Shown: positions 48,677-58,378 of the stretch, piece by piece
How positions within the stretch are numbered: the first letter of the stretch is position 1
Layout: each line of letters begins with the position of its first letter
Origin: Desulfovibrio sp. UIB00
GTDB taxonomy: Bacteria > Desulfobacterota > Desulfovibrionia > Desulfovibrionales > Desulfovibrionaceae
Reading direction: 5' to 3'
Assembly (NCBI RefSeq): GCF_022508225.1
Contig: NZ_JAETXJ010000003.1
Span: 367,556-431,555 of the forward strand
Length of the DNA stretch: 64,000 nt
Notes under the pieces: model-generated
What the model saw: the letters and a program-made list of their open reading frames with translations, nothing else
Told to the model about the DNA's origin: nothing
The model's database searches: none
Translations under genes and position numbers: made by a program

Positions 48677-48708
48677 GCAAGCCCGGCGGGTTGACCTGCC
48701 GGGCTTGC
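48677..48708 (+). terminator. Hairpin terminator after rpoD
   Basis: GCAAGCCCGGCGGG (48677-48690) pairs with CCTGCCGGGCTTGC (48695-48708) over 14 bp (one G/U pair) with loop TTGA. A clear T-run is missing, so termination may be incomplete. Confidence 0.65.
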
Positions 48709-48768
48709 ACGGTCATTATCCCATTGACCCTTACGCCACTCTGACAGCAACGGACGAGCACCGCACCC

Positions 48769-49503
48769 ATGCTGAGCCACATGCAACAGCTTTTCCGCTG
48801 GCCCCATTTTTCGGGCGGCAAAAATCATACTATAGCGCAAGCCTTTGCGCTTATTCTTCTGTGCCTGCTGGCACTGACAAGTGCTGCTGGCGCTGCGCCT
48901 GCGGCAGAATCCCTGCCCAATCCACAGGGCAAGGTCGCCAAATGTTTTGACGGCGACACGTTAAAGCTCACGGACAGGCGCACCGTACGCCTTGCAGGCA
49001 TTGACGCCCCTGAAATGGACCGGGGCAAGCATAAACCCCAGTACTACGCCCGCGAAGCCTTTGACCAGCTTACCAAGCTGGCTCAGGGCAAGGATGTGCG
49101 CCTTGTGGCCGTGGATGCCAAGGGCAAGGATCATTACGGACGCGTGGTGGCCGATGTTATCCTGCCTGACGGGCATTCCCTGTCCGACACGATGGTTCGC
49201 AACGGCGCGGCCTTTGTGTACCCGCACAACGACCTCAATCCCCATTTTCAGGAAAGGCTGCGCAAGCTCCAGCACGAGGCCATTACCGCCCGGCGCGGCA
49301 TGTGGGCGCAAGTGCTCACCCTGCCCGCCGCCAAAAAAACCTATCTTGGCAACCGCGAATCCATGCGCTTTTTCCCTACTGACTGCGCTGAAGTACAGCA
49401 CATAAAGCCCCGCAACCGCGTGTTTTTCGGCACGCTCATGGATGCCTTTATGGCTGGCTACGCCCCGGCGCGTCCCTGCAACTTCTGGCCGCAAGTAAAA
49501 TGA
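48769..49503 (+). CDS. Exported thermonuclease-family protein
   Basis: A 244-residue protein with a signal peptide ([25 protein letters not shown]). The SNase-like domain starts with [10 protein letters not shown] and [18 protein letters not shown], then [13 protein letters not shown], containing the residues that in staphylococcal nuclease form the Ca2+ site and catalytic Arg/Glu. A C-terminal extension after about 180 ([31 protein letters not shown]) goes beyond the usual domain and holds one of few Cys residues. Probably a secreted or periplasmic endonuclease. The start could also be Met at 48781. Ends in a 4-base overlap with queC. Confidence 0.85.
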   Translation: MLSHMQQLFRWPHFSGGKNHTIAQAFALILLCLLALTSAAGAAPAAESLPNPQGKVAKCFDGDTLKLTDRRTVRLAGIDAPEMDRGKHKPQYYAREAFDQLTKLAQGKDVRLVAVDAKGKDHYGRVVADVILPDGHSLSDTMVRNGAAFVYPHNDLNPHFQERLRKLQHEAITARRGMWAQVLTLPAAKKTYLGNRESMRFFPTDCAEVQHIKPRNRVFFGTLMDAFMAGYAPARPCNFWPQVK

Positions 49504-50258
49504 ACACCACTTCTCCCCTGCTTGAGCAACAGGCTCTTGTCATATTTTCCGGCGGGCAGGATTCCGCCACTTGCCTCGCTTGGGCGCTCAGCCGATTCAA
49601 ACAGGTGCTGACGCTGGGCTTTGACTACGGCCAGCGTCACTCTGTGGAGCTTGCCTGCCGCAAACGTGTACGCGAGGGCATTGCCGCCCTCAATCCGCAG
49701 TGGGCGCAACGCCTGGGGCCGGACACCCTGCTTGGTCTAGATATTTTCCGCCAGCTGGCAGATACGGCCCTGACCTCTGACGCGCCCATTGAAGAACACG
49801 GCGCAAACGGCCTGCCCAACACCTTTGTACCTGGCCGTAACCTCATATTTATTCTGCACGCCGCTGCATGGGCTTACGCCAAGGAAATCCGCCACATGGT
49901 GCTGGGCGTCTGCCAGAGCGATTACTCCGGCTATCCCGACTGCCGGGACGACAGCATCAAGTCCATGCAGGTTGCCATAAACAGCGGCATGGACGCCAGT
50001 TTTACGCTACACACGCCGCTCATGTGGCGCAGCAAAAAAGACGCCTGGATGCTGGCCCGCAGCCTTGGCGGCGATGCGCTGGTCAACCTGATTGTGGAAG
50101 AAAGCCACACCTGCTACATGGGCCAGCGCGGGCAGCGTTACCCCTGGGGTTATGGCTGCGGCGACTGCCCGGCCTGCCGTCTGCGCGCTGCGGGTTATAC
50201 CGCCTATGCCGAGGCGCAGGCAGCCTGCGCGCAAAACCCGCTGGAGGATGAGGCCTGA
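49500..50258 (+). CDS. queC: 7-cyano-7-deazaguanine synthase QueC
   Basis: A 252-residue adenylating enzyme of the queuosine/preQ0 pathway. PP-loop [14 protein letters not shown] near the start, followed by [37 protein letters not shown] and, at the C-terminus, [11 protein letters not shown] with [10 protein letters not shown], whose Cys residues bind zinc. Activity needs CPH4 from QueE, not encoded here. ATG overlaps the thermonuclease stop by 4 bases; its own stop overlaps the next start (TGATG). Confidence 0.95.
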   Translation: MNTTSPLLEQQALVIFSGGQDSATCLAWALSRFKQVLTLGFDYGQRHSVELACRKRVREGIAALNPQWAQRLGPDTLLGLDIFRQLADTALTSDAPIEEHGANGLPNTFVPGRNLIFILHAAAWAYAKEIRHMVLGVCQSDYSGYPDCRDDSIKSMQVAINSGMDASFTLHTPLMWRSKKDAWMLARSLGGDALVNLIVEESHTCYMGQRGQRYPWGYGCGDCPACRLRAAGYTAYAEAQAACAQNPLEDEA

Positions 50259-50803
50259 TGTCCAAAAAACTGCTCAGCGCGGCTCAGGGTGTGGAAGCAG
50301 CCTGTATTCTGTTTCAGCTCAACAGCAAGACTGCCGACATCATCAATATGGCCAGCGGCGCGCAGATGCCGGATGAATATCTGTCAGGCCCCGGTGCGGA
50401 TATGTTCTGCGCGGAGTGGCGGGCCTTTGTGCATGCGGTGGTTACTGCCGCCATCATGCATCATGCGCCCAATACCGTATTTTTGGCCTATCTGCGCCAG
50501 ACGGGCAATCTGCTGGCAGCCGCCAGCAATGATTTTGACGGCGGGGACGAAAAAGCGGTCAACGCTGCCCTCAACGCCTTTGTGGACGGCCCCTTTGCTG
50601 AATACATGCCCCTGCTCGCGCAGGAACAGCAGGTTCGCTGCCCGGAACTGTTCTGCCAGCGCCTTGCGGTGCAGGCCGCCAACCTGCGCGGTCAGGCCAC
50701 CCCGCCGGACGACCACGCCAAGGCCCGCCTCGCTGCTGTTATGGCCCTGATTATCAGCGCCGTGTGGGACAAACTGGAACAGTACGACATTCAGCCAGAC
50801 TAG
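50258..50803 (+). CDS. Unrecognised 181-residue protein coupled to queC
   Basis: A largely alpha-helical, soluble protein (LLSAAQGVEAACILFQLNSKTADIIN..., MHHAPNTVFLAYLRQTGNLLAAAS, CPELFCQRLAVQAANLRGQ) with no signal peptide or membrane segment. I cannot assign a family. The start overlaps the queC stop as TGATG and the codon use is like the neighbours, so it is likely co-translated with queC, but no link to queuosine synthesis can be shown. A bidirectional terminator follows about 80 bases after the stop. Confidence 0.75.
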   Translation: MSKKLLSAAQGVEAACILFQLNSKTADIINMASGAQMPDEYLSGPGADMFCAEWRAFVHAVVTAAIMHHAPNTVFLAYLRQTGNLLAAASNDFDGGDEKAVNAALNAFVDGPFAEYMPLLAQEQQVRCPELFCQRLAVQAANLRGQATPPDDHAKARLAAVMALIISAVWDKLEQYDIQPD

Positions 50804-50884
50804 ACGCGTAGGGCGGAATACTTTGATTTTGATTCAAAAGTCATAGGGTGTAGCACCGCAAAATAATTTTCCGCCCAGGATACA

Positions 50885-50924
50885 AAAGCGCCGGGATTTT
50901 GATGCATCAAAATCCCGGCGCTTT
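50885..50924. terminator. Perfect 20-bp palindromic bidirectional terminator
   Basis: A perfect inverted repeat of 20 bp per arm centred between 50904 and 50905, AT-flanked: the right side runs into TTTCTTTTTT, the left starts with AAAA. It serves the queC-linked gene (plus) and dxs (minus). Confidence 0.9.
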
Positions 50925-50946
50925 CTTTTTTAGAACGACTTTTGAC

Positions 50947-52848
50947 TTATTTCTTTCCCAAAAGTTCCAGCATTGCCTCGGCGATATTATTGGTGCGCAG
51001 GCCCACAAGCTCGCGCAGGCGCAACTGGCTGCCGTGCTCCACAAAGTGGTCGGGCAGGCCAAGGCGTTTGATGCGCTGGCCGCGCATAAGGCCACGGTCA
51101 TTCCAGAATTCCAGCACTGCGGACGAAAAACCGCCAGCCAGCACGCCTTCTTCCACCATAAGGATACGATCAAAGTTCTGAGCGATTTCAACCAGTTGTT
51201 CTTCCGGCAAGGGTTTGATCCAGACAGGGTCAAACACAAAGGGTTTTACGCCTGTCTGACGCTCCACCATGGCCGCAGCTTCCAGCGCCGGATGCGCGCG
51301 GTTGCCCAGGGCTATCACTGCAAGGCCTTCGCCCTGTTGCAGCACTTCGCCCCTGCCGGGGGTCAGCAGGCGGGGCGCGCCGTCTGGGGCAACGCCAAAG
51401 GCGCTGCCACGCGGGTACCGCAGGGCACACGGGCCGGAATGGCACAGGGCTGTATGCAGGCAGTGCCGCAACAGATTTTCATCGCGTGGGGCCAGCATGG
51501 TAATGTTAGGAATATGCCGTAAATAGGCAATATCAAAGGCTCCGTGGTGGGTCGCGCCGTCCTCGCCCACAAGGCCCGCACGGTCTACGCAGAAGGTAAC
51601 GGGCAGATTTTGCAGGCAGACATCGTGCACAACCTGATCGTACGAACGCTGCAAAAAGGTGGAATACACGGCCAGTGCGGGCCGATAGCCCTGGCTGGCA
51701 AGGCCCGCCGCAAAGGTCACGGCGTGCTGCTCGCAAATGCCCACATCCACAAAGCGGTCGGGGAAGCGAGCGCGGAACTTGTCCGTGCCGGTGCCTTCGG
51801 GCATGGCTGCCGTAATGGCGATAATCTTGTCGTTATGCTCGGCAAGCTCGGTCAGCGTATTGCTGAACACCGAGGTGAACGAGGGCAGCTTGGCTGTGGA
51901 AGCCACAGGTTGCCCGGTTTCGGGCGTGAACAGGCCGATGCCGTGGTACAGTGTGGGATTTTTCTCCGCTGGGCCGTAGCCCTTGCCCTTCTGGGTGCGC
52001 ACGTGCAGCAGCACCGGGCCATCCTCAATGGCGGCAGCCATTTCCAGATGGCGGCGCAGGCTTGTGATGTCGTGCCCGTCCACCGGGCCGATGTAGTTGA
52101 AGCGAAAAGCCTCAAACAGCATACCCGGCGTAAAGAAGGACTTGAAGCTCCACTCGCCGCGCATGGCGTACACTGCCAGCTTCTGGCCGATGCGCGGGAT
52201 GGAACGCAGGAAATTGAGCACTTCCTTACGGGTTTGCCGCACCCAGCGCTGCGACAGTGTGCGGCTCAAAAACAGCGAAAGCGCGCCCACATTGGGGGAA
52301 ATGGACATTTCATTGTCGTTGAGCACCACAATAAGCCGCCGCCCCATGTGACCCGCGAGATTCAGCCCTTCAAAGGCCTCGCCCGCCGTCAGCGAGCCAT
52401 CGCCGATGACAGCCAGCACGTGGTGCTTGAGACAGGAAAGATCACGGGCCAAAGCCATGCCCAGGGCCGCAGAAATGGACGTGGAAGAATGCCCCACGCC
52501 AAAATGGTCGTACGGGCTTTCTGCCATGCGCGGGAAGCCGGAAATGCCGCCAAATGACCGCAGGGTGTGAAAATCCTTGGCGCGCCCGGTCAGCAGCTTG
52601 TAGGCGTAGGCCTGATGCCCCACGTCCCAGATGAGCTTGTCGTGCTCCACATTAAAGGTCGCCAGCAGGGCCAGAGTCAACTCAACCACGCCCAGCGAGG
52701 GCGCAAGATGCCCGCCGTTGCGGGAGACGGTTTCAATGATGCGGCTGCGCACCTCGCCAGCCAGTTGGACAAGCTGTGCGTCAGAAAACTTGTTCAGTTG
52801 CGCCGGGCTGCTCACAGCGTCCAGCAATGCGCTCTCTGTGGTGTCCAT
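50947..52848 (-). CDS. dxs: 1-deoxy-D-xylulose-5-phosphate synthase
   Basis: A 633-residue thiamine-diphosphate enzyme condensing pyruvate and glyceraldehyde 3-phosphate, first step of the MEP pathway. N-terminal motif VVELTLALLATFN, DVGHQAYAYKLLTGR, the TPP/Mg segment IGDGSLTAGEAFEGLN with VLNDNEMSIS, AMPEGTGTDKF, and C-terminal VGICEQHAVTFAAGLA, YSTFLQRSYDQVVHDV. The length is typical. Begins 1 base from the ispA stop, so the two isoprenoid genes are one transcript. Confidence 0.97.
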   Translation of the reverse strand: MDTTESALLDAVSSPAQLNKFSDAQLVQLAGEVRSRIIETVSRNGGHLAPSLGVVELTLALLATFNVEHDKLIWDVGHQAYAYKLLTGRAKDFHTLRSFGGISGFPRMAESPYDHFGVGHSSTSISAALGMALARDLSCLKHHVLAVIGDGSLTAGEAFEGLNLAGHMGRRLIVVLNDNEMSISPNVGALSLFLSRTLSQRWVRQTRKEVLNFLRSIPRIGQKLAVYAMRGEWSFKSFFTPGMLFEAFRFNYIGPVDGHDITSLRRHLEMAAAIEDGPVLLHVRTQKGKGYGPAEKNPTLYHGIGLFTPETGQPVASTAKLPSFTSVFSNTLTELAEHNDKIIAITAAMPEGTGTDKFRARFPDRFVDVGICEQHAVTFAAGLASQGYRPALAVYSTFLQRSYDQVVHDVCLQNLPVTFCVDRAGLVGEDGATHHGAFDIAYLRHIPNITMLAPRDENLLRHCLHTALCHSGPCALRYPRGSAFGVAPDGAPRLLTPGRGEVLQQGEGLAVIALGNRAHPALEAAAMVERQTGVKPFVFDPVWIKPLPEEQLVEIAQNFDRILMVEEGVLAGGFSSAVLEFWNDRGLMRGQRIKRLGLPDHFVEHGSQLRLRELVGLRTNNIAEAMLELLGKK

Positions 52849-53742
52849 TTAGGCCGCCCTCGTTACCGTGTAGTCGGCCAATGCGCGCAGAAAATCCGCT
52901 TCCTGCCCGTCAAACGGGGCCAGCGCGTCCTGCGCGGCCTGTGCTTGCGCGCGCGCCAGTTCACGGCTTTTTTCAAGCCCCAGCAGGGCGGGATAGGTGC
53001 TCTTGCCCTGTTCCTCGTCGCTGCCCGCAGGTTTGCCCAGAGTTTCAGTGTCGGAAACCACATCAAGGATGTCGTCCGCAATCTGAAAGGCCACGCCAAG
53101 CGCAGCGCCGTAGGCGGCAATTGCCTCGCGCGCGGGCGTTTCAGCCCCGGCAAGGATGGCCCCGCATACGCACGATGCCCGCAGCAGCGCCCCTGTTTTC
53201 ATGGCGTGCACGGCGCGCATCTGCTCAAGCGTAATAGAAGACGCGCCCGTATAGATCATGTCCCATTCCTGCCCGCCCACCATGCCGGAAGACCCCGCCG
53301 CAAACGAAAGCTCGGCCACGGCGTCCAGCACACGGTCCGGGGATTCCGCAGTGCGGCACATGACCATGAAGGCGTCCGTCAGCAGACCATCGCCCGCCAG
53401 TATGGCCGTGGCTTCATCAAATGCCTTGTGATTCGAGGGCTTGCCCCGGCGCAGGTCATCGTTATCCATGGCGGGGAGGTCGTCATGGATGAGAGAATAG
53501 GTGTGGATCATCTCGATAGCGGCAGCAAAGGGCATGCTGCGCTGTGGCGAAAGCCCGCACAGGGCGGCAGTGCTCAGGCACAAAACAGGGCGCAAACGCT
53601 TGCCCCCGGCTTGCAGACTGTACAGCATGGAATCCTTGAGCCTTTGCGGCACATCACGGCCGTCAAGACAGGTGGCCAGATAGGCTTCCACATCCTTGCC
53701 CCGTGCGTGCAGCAGGGCCTTCATGTCAGCAACGCTCATCAT
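52849..53742 (-). CDS. ispA: Geranyl/farnesyl diphosphate synthase IspA
   Basis: A 297-residue prenyl transferase that builds the C10/C15 precursor of undecaprenyl and quinone chains. First Asp-rich motif DDLPAMDNDD, second DDILDVVSD, with RGKPSNH, Gly-Gly-Lys-Arg-Leu-Arg in YSLQAGGKRLRPVL, and the Lys/Thr-rich closing region. A twin Met at the start (53742 and 53739) leaves the first residue uncertain. 3 bases downstream of xseB and 0 bases upstream of dxs. Confidence 0.95.
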   Translation of the reverse strand: MMSVADMKALLHARGKDVEAYLATCLDGRDVPQRLKDSMLYSLQAGGKRLRPVLCLSTAALCGLSPQRSMPFAAAIEMIHTYSLIHDDLPAMDNDDLRRGKPSNHKAFDEATAILAGDGLLTDAFMVMCRTAESPDRVLDAVAELSFAAGSSGMVGGQEWDMIYTGASSITLEQMRAVHAMKTGALLRASCVCGAILAGAETPAREAIAAYGAALGVAFQIADDILDVVSDTETLGKPAGSDEEQGKSTYPALLGLEKSRELARAQAQAAQDALAPFDGQEADFLRALADYTVTRAA

Positions 53743-53745
53743 CGC

Positions 53746-54006
53746 CTATTCCGCCTCCTCTTCTGCGTTCAGCCCGCTTGACGCCACAGGGCGTGACTCA
53801 AGGGGACGAGCCTGACCATCCTGCCAGATTTCAAGCTCATGCCGGGCTTTGTCGAGCTGCTCGCGGCAATAGCGCGAACACGCCGCTCCTTCCTTATACA
53901 GGGCCATGCCCTTTTCCAGAGGCAGGTCGCCGCTTTCAAGCGCCGCCACGATCTCCTGAAGCCGGGCCATCTTTTTTTCAAACGTATTGTCGGTCTTGGC
54001 GCTCAT
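53746..54006 (-). CDS. xseB: Exodeoxyribonuclease VII small subunit
   Basis: An 86-residue helical protein typical of XseB: TFEKKMARLQEIVAALESGDLPLEKGMALYKEG, followed by a basic-acidic helix and a disordered acidic tail. It binds several copies to XseA. Starts with a 4-base overlap (ATGA) with the M23 peptidase gene, so it is separated from xseA by that gene. Confidence 0.93.
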   Translation of the reverse strand: MSAKTDNTFEKKMARLQEIVAALESGDLPLEKGMALYKEGAACSRYCREQLDKARHELEIWQDGQARPLESRPVASSGLNAEEEAE

Positions 54007-54935
54007 GGATTGTTTCCCCTGGCGTTCCCGGTTGTCAAAAAGGGCTGCGGGTCAACCGACTCGCCCTGAACCAGAAGCGAAAGATGCAGATGCGGCCCGG
54101 TAACACGGCCCGTGGCCCCTACCAGACCAATAACCTGCCCCTTGCGCACCCGATCGCCATTTTGCACCAGTATTTCAGAGAGGTGCAGATACGCGGTGAA
54201 CACCCCTTCGCCGTGATTGATGTACACTACATTACCAGAGAAGTACAAATTCCCCGTAAGGCCCACCTGCCCGTCAGCGCAGGCAAGTACAGGCTGCCCC
54301 TGCGGGCCGCGCAGATCAAGGCCCTTGTGCACCCCGCGAGGCTGCCCGTTGAACACGCGCTTGAGGCCGTACAGGCTTGAAACATCGCCAGGCACAGGCC
54401 GCACAAAGGGCAGCACCCAGAAGCGTTCGGGCAGGCGTTGGGCCAGGGCCTGGCGCACCAACTCCCTGTCGGCCTTGATGCGCGCCATCTCCGCCGCCGG
54501 GGGATCAACATATTTTTTATCCACGTTCAGCTTCTGCACCGGACGGTCTTTGTCAAAAAAAACAATTTTGCGCGCTACAGCGTGGGCATCCTTGCCATTG
54601 CCCGTGAAGACGGCAAGATCGCGCGCGGATTCCTTTTCTTCCAGCGGCACGGGCAGCAGCATGACGGCCTGCCAGCGCGTTGCAGCACCCGCAGCGGTGT
54701 TGGCGCTCACCTGCTCCGCCCTGGCCTCGTAGGTCTTGCCCAGCCAGCTGAACGTAAAGGACTTTGCGGGCGCGTCGCTCACCGCCAGGGCGGGAAAAGC
54801 ATCCCCTCTGGCTACGGATTCGGGCGCGTCAAGCGCAAGGGCTGATGTGGGGGATGGCGCAGCAAGAACGGCTGAAGGAACAAAAAGAAAAGCCCCCGCC
54901 AACAGAACCATGAGCATGCGCGTGAGCACAAACAT
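54003..54935 (-). CDS. Exported M23-family metallopeptidase
   Basis: A 310-residue periplasmic protein with a signal peptide (MLMVLLAGAFLFVPSAVLAAP). The N-terminal about 150 residues have an Ig-like look (SFTFSWLGKTYEAR, KIVFFDKDRPVQ). The C-terminal peptidase domain has the metal ligands in RGVHKGLDLRGPQG (HxxxD) and GPHLHLSLLVQG (HxH), with the connecting GNVVYINHGEGVFTAYLHLSEIL, so it should be catalytic and cleave peptidoglycan crosslinks. 1-base overlap with xseA and 4-base overlap with xseB place it inside the exonuclease VII genes. Confidence 0.92.
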   Translation of the reverse strand: MFVLTRMLMVLLAGAFLFVPSAVLAAPSPTSALALDAPESVARGDAFPALAVSDAPAKSFTFSWLGKTYEARAEQVSANTAAGAATRWQAVMLLPVPLEEKESARDLAVFTGNGKDAHAVARKIVFFDKDRPVQKLNVDKKYVDPPAAEMARIKADRELVRQALAQRLPERFWVLPFVRPVPGDVSSLYGLKRVFNGQPRGVHKGLDLRGPQGQPVLACADGQVGLTGNLYFSGNVVYINHGEGVFTAYLHLSEILVQNGDRVRKGQVIGLVGATGRVTGPHLHLSLLVQGESVDPQPFLTTGNARGNNP

Positions 54936-56476
54936 CAGCTATTCCGTCCTTGTTTTTTGGCAACCGGCACCGCGCCTGTATCCGAGTCAGGCGCACAGTC
55001 AGTTGCAGCGTCTGGCGCAACATCTGGCAGCACATTGCTGACCACGGCAGCAAGGCTGCCATCCGCCAGCCGCACCGTGATGGCACTGCCCGCAGGGGCC
55101 GCCGTCACCGTGCGCAGCAGGCCGCCATCCGCACCACGCACAAGGGCATAGCCGCGCTTGAGGGGCGCGAGGGGATTGGCGGCTGCCAGAGCAAATTCGC
55201 ATTTTTCCAGTTCCCGCCCTGTGCGGGCAAGCATTTCCTGCCCTGCCGACTGCAGGCGCTGCCGCACGGCATCATACCGCTGCTCCTGCGCGGCCAGCAT
55301 GCGCGGCATGGCCGCAGCCAGACTGGCGGAAAGCGACTCGACCCTGCTGCCCAGCACATCCAGCCGCGAGAGGTTGAAGGTATTTTGCAGAGCGCGCTCA
55401 AGCCGGTCGCGCCGGGCCTCCGTGGTGTCGAGCCACTGGCGCGCGGCCCTGTGCAAGGAGCGGTGCAGGCCGTCAAGCTGCTCCGCAAGGCGGGCCTGAT
55501 GCCGCATGGGCGAAAACCAGCGCAGGGCGTTTTCAAACTGGGCAAGGCTCTGCCCCGCTGTTTCCAGCCGCCGCCGCGCCGCGCGCGCAAGGGCGGCCTC
55601 CGCCTCGTCAACCTTTTGCATCAGCTCGGCCCGTGCGGGCCAGAGCAACTGGGCCGCATGCGAGGGCGTTGCCGCGCGCAGGTCTGCTGTCATGTCGGCA
55701 AGGGTAACATCCACCTCATGCCCAATGCCCGCAAGCACTGGCAGGCGCGACTCAAACACGGCCTCAGCCACGGCTTCTTCATTAAAAGCCCACAAATCTT
55801 CCAGCGAACCGCCGCCGCGCACCAGCACCACGGCCTGTGCCCAACCCTGCGCGTTGGCCTCGTGCAAGGCCCGCACAATTGAAGGCGCGGCTTCGGCACC
55901 TTGCACCAGAGCCGGAAACAGACGAATGCGCGCCCCGCTGCCCCGGCTGGCCGCAAGCTCCATAAAATCATGGAGAGCCGCGCCCGTTGGGGAAGTGATA
56001 AGGGCCACGCGCTGCGGATCGTACGGCAAGGGCCGTTTGCGCTCGTGGCTAAAGTAGCCCAGAGCCGCCAGCTTGCGCTTGCTGGCCTCAAAGGCCTGCG
56101 CAAGCAACCCCTCGCCTGCTGGCTGCACCAGCTCCACGGCAAGCTGATACTGCCCGCGCGGCGCATACAGGGTGATGCGCCCTGCGCAGAGCACATCCAG
56201 CCCGTTGCGCAAAAGTTCCAGCGGCGAAGGACGCGGCGCGTCAAAAACTTCGCCTGTCAGCGGATCAAAACCCTGGCTGTTCTGCCGCTGCATGTGCCTG
56301 AACCACACGCACTGCAACTGCGCATCGGCATCCTTGAGGGTAAAATAGACATGCCCCGAGCCGGGACGGGTAAGGTTCGTCACCTCGCCCCGCACCCAGA
56401 CAAAGGGAAAACGTCCCTCAAGGGTTTTGCGCAGCTGTTCCGTGAGTTCACGGACAGACAGTATGGCTTCCTGCAT
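54935..56476 (-). CDS. xseA: Exodeoxyribonuclease VII large subunit
   Basis: A 513-residue nuclease subunit that degrades single-stranded DNA from either end. The N-terminal OB-fold is FVWVRGEVTNLTRPGSGHVYFTLKD, the catalytic region has YDPQRVALITSPTGAALHDFM, VVLVRGGGSLEDLWAFNEEAVAEAVF (RGGGS), LPVLAGIGHEVDVTLADMTADLRAATPSHA, and a long coiled-coil C-terminal half rich in Arg, Gln and Leu that would bind XseB. Confidence 0.95.
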   Translation of the reverse strand: MQEAILSVRELTEQLRKTLEGRFPFVWVRGEVTNLTRPGSGHVYFTLKDADAQLQCVWFRHMQRQNSQGFDPLTGEVFDAPRPSPLELLRNGLDVLCAGRITLYAPRGQYQLAVELVQPAGEGLLAQAFEASKRKLAALGYFSHERKRPLPYDPQRVALITSPTGAALHDFMELAASRGSGARIRLFPALVQGAEAAPSIVRALHEANAQGWAQAVVLVRGGGSLEDLWAFNEEAVAEAVFESRLPVLAGIGHEVDVTLADMTADLRAATPSHAAQLLWPARAELMQKVDEAEAALARAARRRLETAGQSLAQFENALRWFSPMRHQARLAEQLDGLHRSLHRAARQWLDTTEARRDRLERALQNTFNLSRLDVLGSRVESLSASLAAAMPRMLAAQEQRYDAVRQRLQSAGQEMLARTGRELEKCEFALAAANPLAPLKRGYALVRGADGGLLRTVTAAPAGSAITVRLADGSLAAVVSNVLPDVAPDAATDCAPDSDTGAVPVAKKQGRNS

Positions 56477-56529
56477 GGTGCTCCGTGTGCGGCAGTATAT
56501 CAGAAAACGTCGTTGAGATTTTGTTGCTG

Positions 56530-56552
56530 AAGGGGCGCTAAAAGCGCCCCTT
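56530..56552 (-). terminator. Hairpin between proS and xseA
   Basis: AAGGGGCGCT (56530-56539) and AGCGCCCCTT (56543-56552) form a perfect 10-bp stem with loop AAA. No strong T-run on the minus side, so it may attenuate rather than end transcription from proS to xseA. Confidence 0.55.
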
Positions 56553-56647
56553 CTACCAAAACCAGCAGCTCTCCCCCTGCTGCGTGCGTCATGTTCTGCA
56601 TCACGCCCAATACAAAGGGGAAGGCTTGTTTTTCGTCAGTACAGCCC

Positions 56648-58378
56648 CTAGGCCTGCTGCTGCGCCCACCCCTCGCGAACCTTGGCAGCCCAGGCGGAAA
56701 AGGCTTCAGCCATGGCATCGGCGGGCAGTTCGCCCTTTTCGCCGCTGCGGCGATCCTTGCATTCCACAATGCCCTTGGCCAGGCCCTTGCCGCCCACCAC
56801 AAGCTGCATGGGAATACCCAGCAAATCAGCATCCTTGAACTTGACGCCGGGGCGTTCGTCGCGGTCGTCCATGAGCACGTCCACGCCCATATCCTTGAGC
56901 ATGGCGTAAATCTGCTCGACCTTGGCGTTGACTTCTTCATTGCGCGGGTCAAGGTTCAAAAGGATGCAGTCGTAAGGAGCCAGCGGCGGCGGGAACACAA
57001 TGCCGTGCTCATCGTTGTTCTGCTCGATGGCTGCGGCGGCCACGCGGGAAACGCCGATGCCGTAGCAGCCCATGATCATGATCTGTTCCTTGCCGTTTTC
57101 GTCAAGGAAGGCGGCATGCATGGCATCGCTGTATTTGCGGCCAAGCATGAACACGTGGCCCACTTCAATGCCGCGCGTCAGCTCAATGCGGCCACCGCAG
57201 CGGGGGCATGTGTCTTCTGGCGTGATGGCTCGCAGGTCGGCCCAGGCGGTCACCGTGGCGTCGCGCTTGAGGTCAACATGCACAAGGTGGGCATCGCCAG
57301 CGTTGGCACCTACCACGTAATCTGTAGTGCCTTGCAGCTCGGCATCAGCGTAGACCGGAATTTCCAGCCCCACAGGCCCGGCAAAGCCCACCGGTGCCTT
57401 GGTGATCTGCTGCACGGTGGCGGCGTCGGCCATGACCACATCCTGCGCGTTGAGCAGGTTCTTGAGCTTGATGTCGTTCACTTCGCGGTCGCCGCGCACA
57501 AGCACGGCAACGGGCTTGCCGTCCACCTTGAAGAGCATGGTTTTGACAACGGAGGAGGCAGGCACGCCCAGCAGGGCCGCCACTTCTTCCACCGTGTGGG
57601 CATTGGGTGTGGCGACCTTTTCGGCCGGAGCGCAGGTCTCCGTGCAGGGCTTGCCTTTCCAGACCACCTCGGCGCGCTCCACGTTGGCCGCGTAATCGCA
57701 GTGATGACAAAAGGCGATGGTATCTTCGCCCGTTTCAGCCAGCACCATGAATTCGTGTGAGAAGTTGCCGCCGATGGAGCCGGAGTCGGCCTCAACTGGG
57801 CGGAACTTAAGGCCAAGGCGCTGGAAAATACGCTTGTAGGCCGCGTGGCAGGCCCAGTAATTCTGCTGTGCGCCTTCTTCCGTGGCGTCAAAGGAATAGC
57901 CGTCCTTCATGATAAATTCGCGCCCGCGCATGAGGCCAAAACGGGGGCGGATTTCATCGCGGAACTTGGTCTGAATCTGGTACAGACGCACAGGAAGCTG
58001 ACGGTAGGAGCGCACTTCGCCGCGCACGAGGTCGGTGATGACTTCTTCATGCGTGGGGCCAAGGCAGTATTCGCGCTCGTTGCGATCCTTGAAGCGCAGC
58101 AGTTCCTTGCCGTAATGCTCCCAGCGGCCCGATTCTTTCCACAGGTCGGCGGGCTGCACCATGGGCATGAGCAGTTCTTCAAAGTAGGCGGCGGCCATTT
58201 CTTCGCGCACGACGCGGCTTATTTTTTCAATCACCTTCAGGCCCAGCGGCAGATAGGTGTACATGCCCGAGGTAAGCCTGCGCACCATACCGGCGCGCAG
58301 CAAAAGCTTGTGGCTGATTACCTCGGCATCCGCCGGAGATTCCTTGAGGGTGGGAATATAGCAGTTGCTGAAACGCAT
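56648..58378 (-). CDS. proS: Prolyl-tRNA synthetase
   Basis: A 576-residue class II synthetase of the long bacterial type. Motif 1 region [17 protein letters not shown], motif 2 [23 protein letters not shown], motif 3 [15 protein letters not shown], with the inserted editing domain (from about 220 to 390, [19 protein letters not shown]) that hydrolyses mischarged Ala-tRNA. Ends with the anticodon-binding domain. Its start codon overlaps the ispG stop by 1 base (TAATG). Confidence 0.97.
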   Translation of the reverse strand: MRFSNCYIPTLKESPADAEVISHKLLLRAGMVRRLTSGMYTYLPLGLKVIEKISRVVREEMAAAYFEELLMPMVQPADLWKESGRWEHYGKELLRFKDRNEREYCLGPTHEEVITDLVRGEVRSYRQLPVRLYQIQTKFRDEIRPRFGLMRGREFIMKDGYSFDATEEGAQQNYWACHAAYKRIFQRLGLKFRPVEADSGSIGGNFSHEFMVLAETGEDTIAFCHHCDYAANVERAEVVWKGKPCTETCAPAEKVATPNAHTVEEVAALLGVPASSVVKTMLFKVDGKPVAVLVRGDREVNDIKLKNLLNAQDVVMADAATVQQITKAPVGFAGPVGLEIPVYADAELQGTTDYVVGANAGDAHLVHVDLKRDATVTAWADLRAITPEDTCPRCGGRIELTRGIEVGHVFMLGRKYSDAMHAAFLDENGKEQIMIMGCYGIGVSRVAAAAIEQNNDEHGIVFPPPLAPYDCILLNLDPRNEEVNAKVEQIYAMLKDMGVDVLMDDRDERPGVKFKDADLLGIPMQLVVGGKGLAKGIVECKDRRSGEKGELPADAMAEAFSAWAAKVREGWAQQQA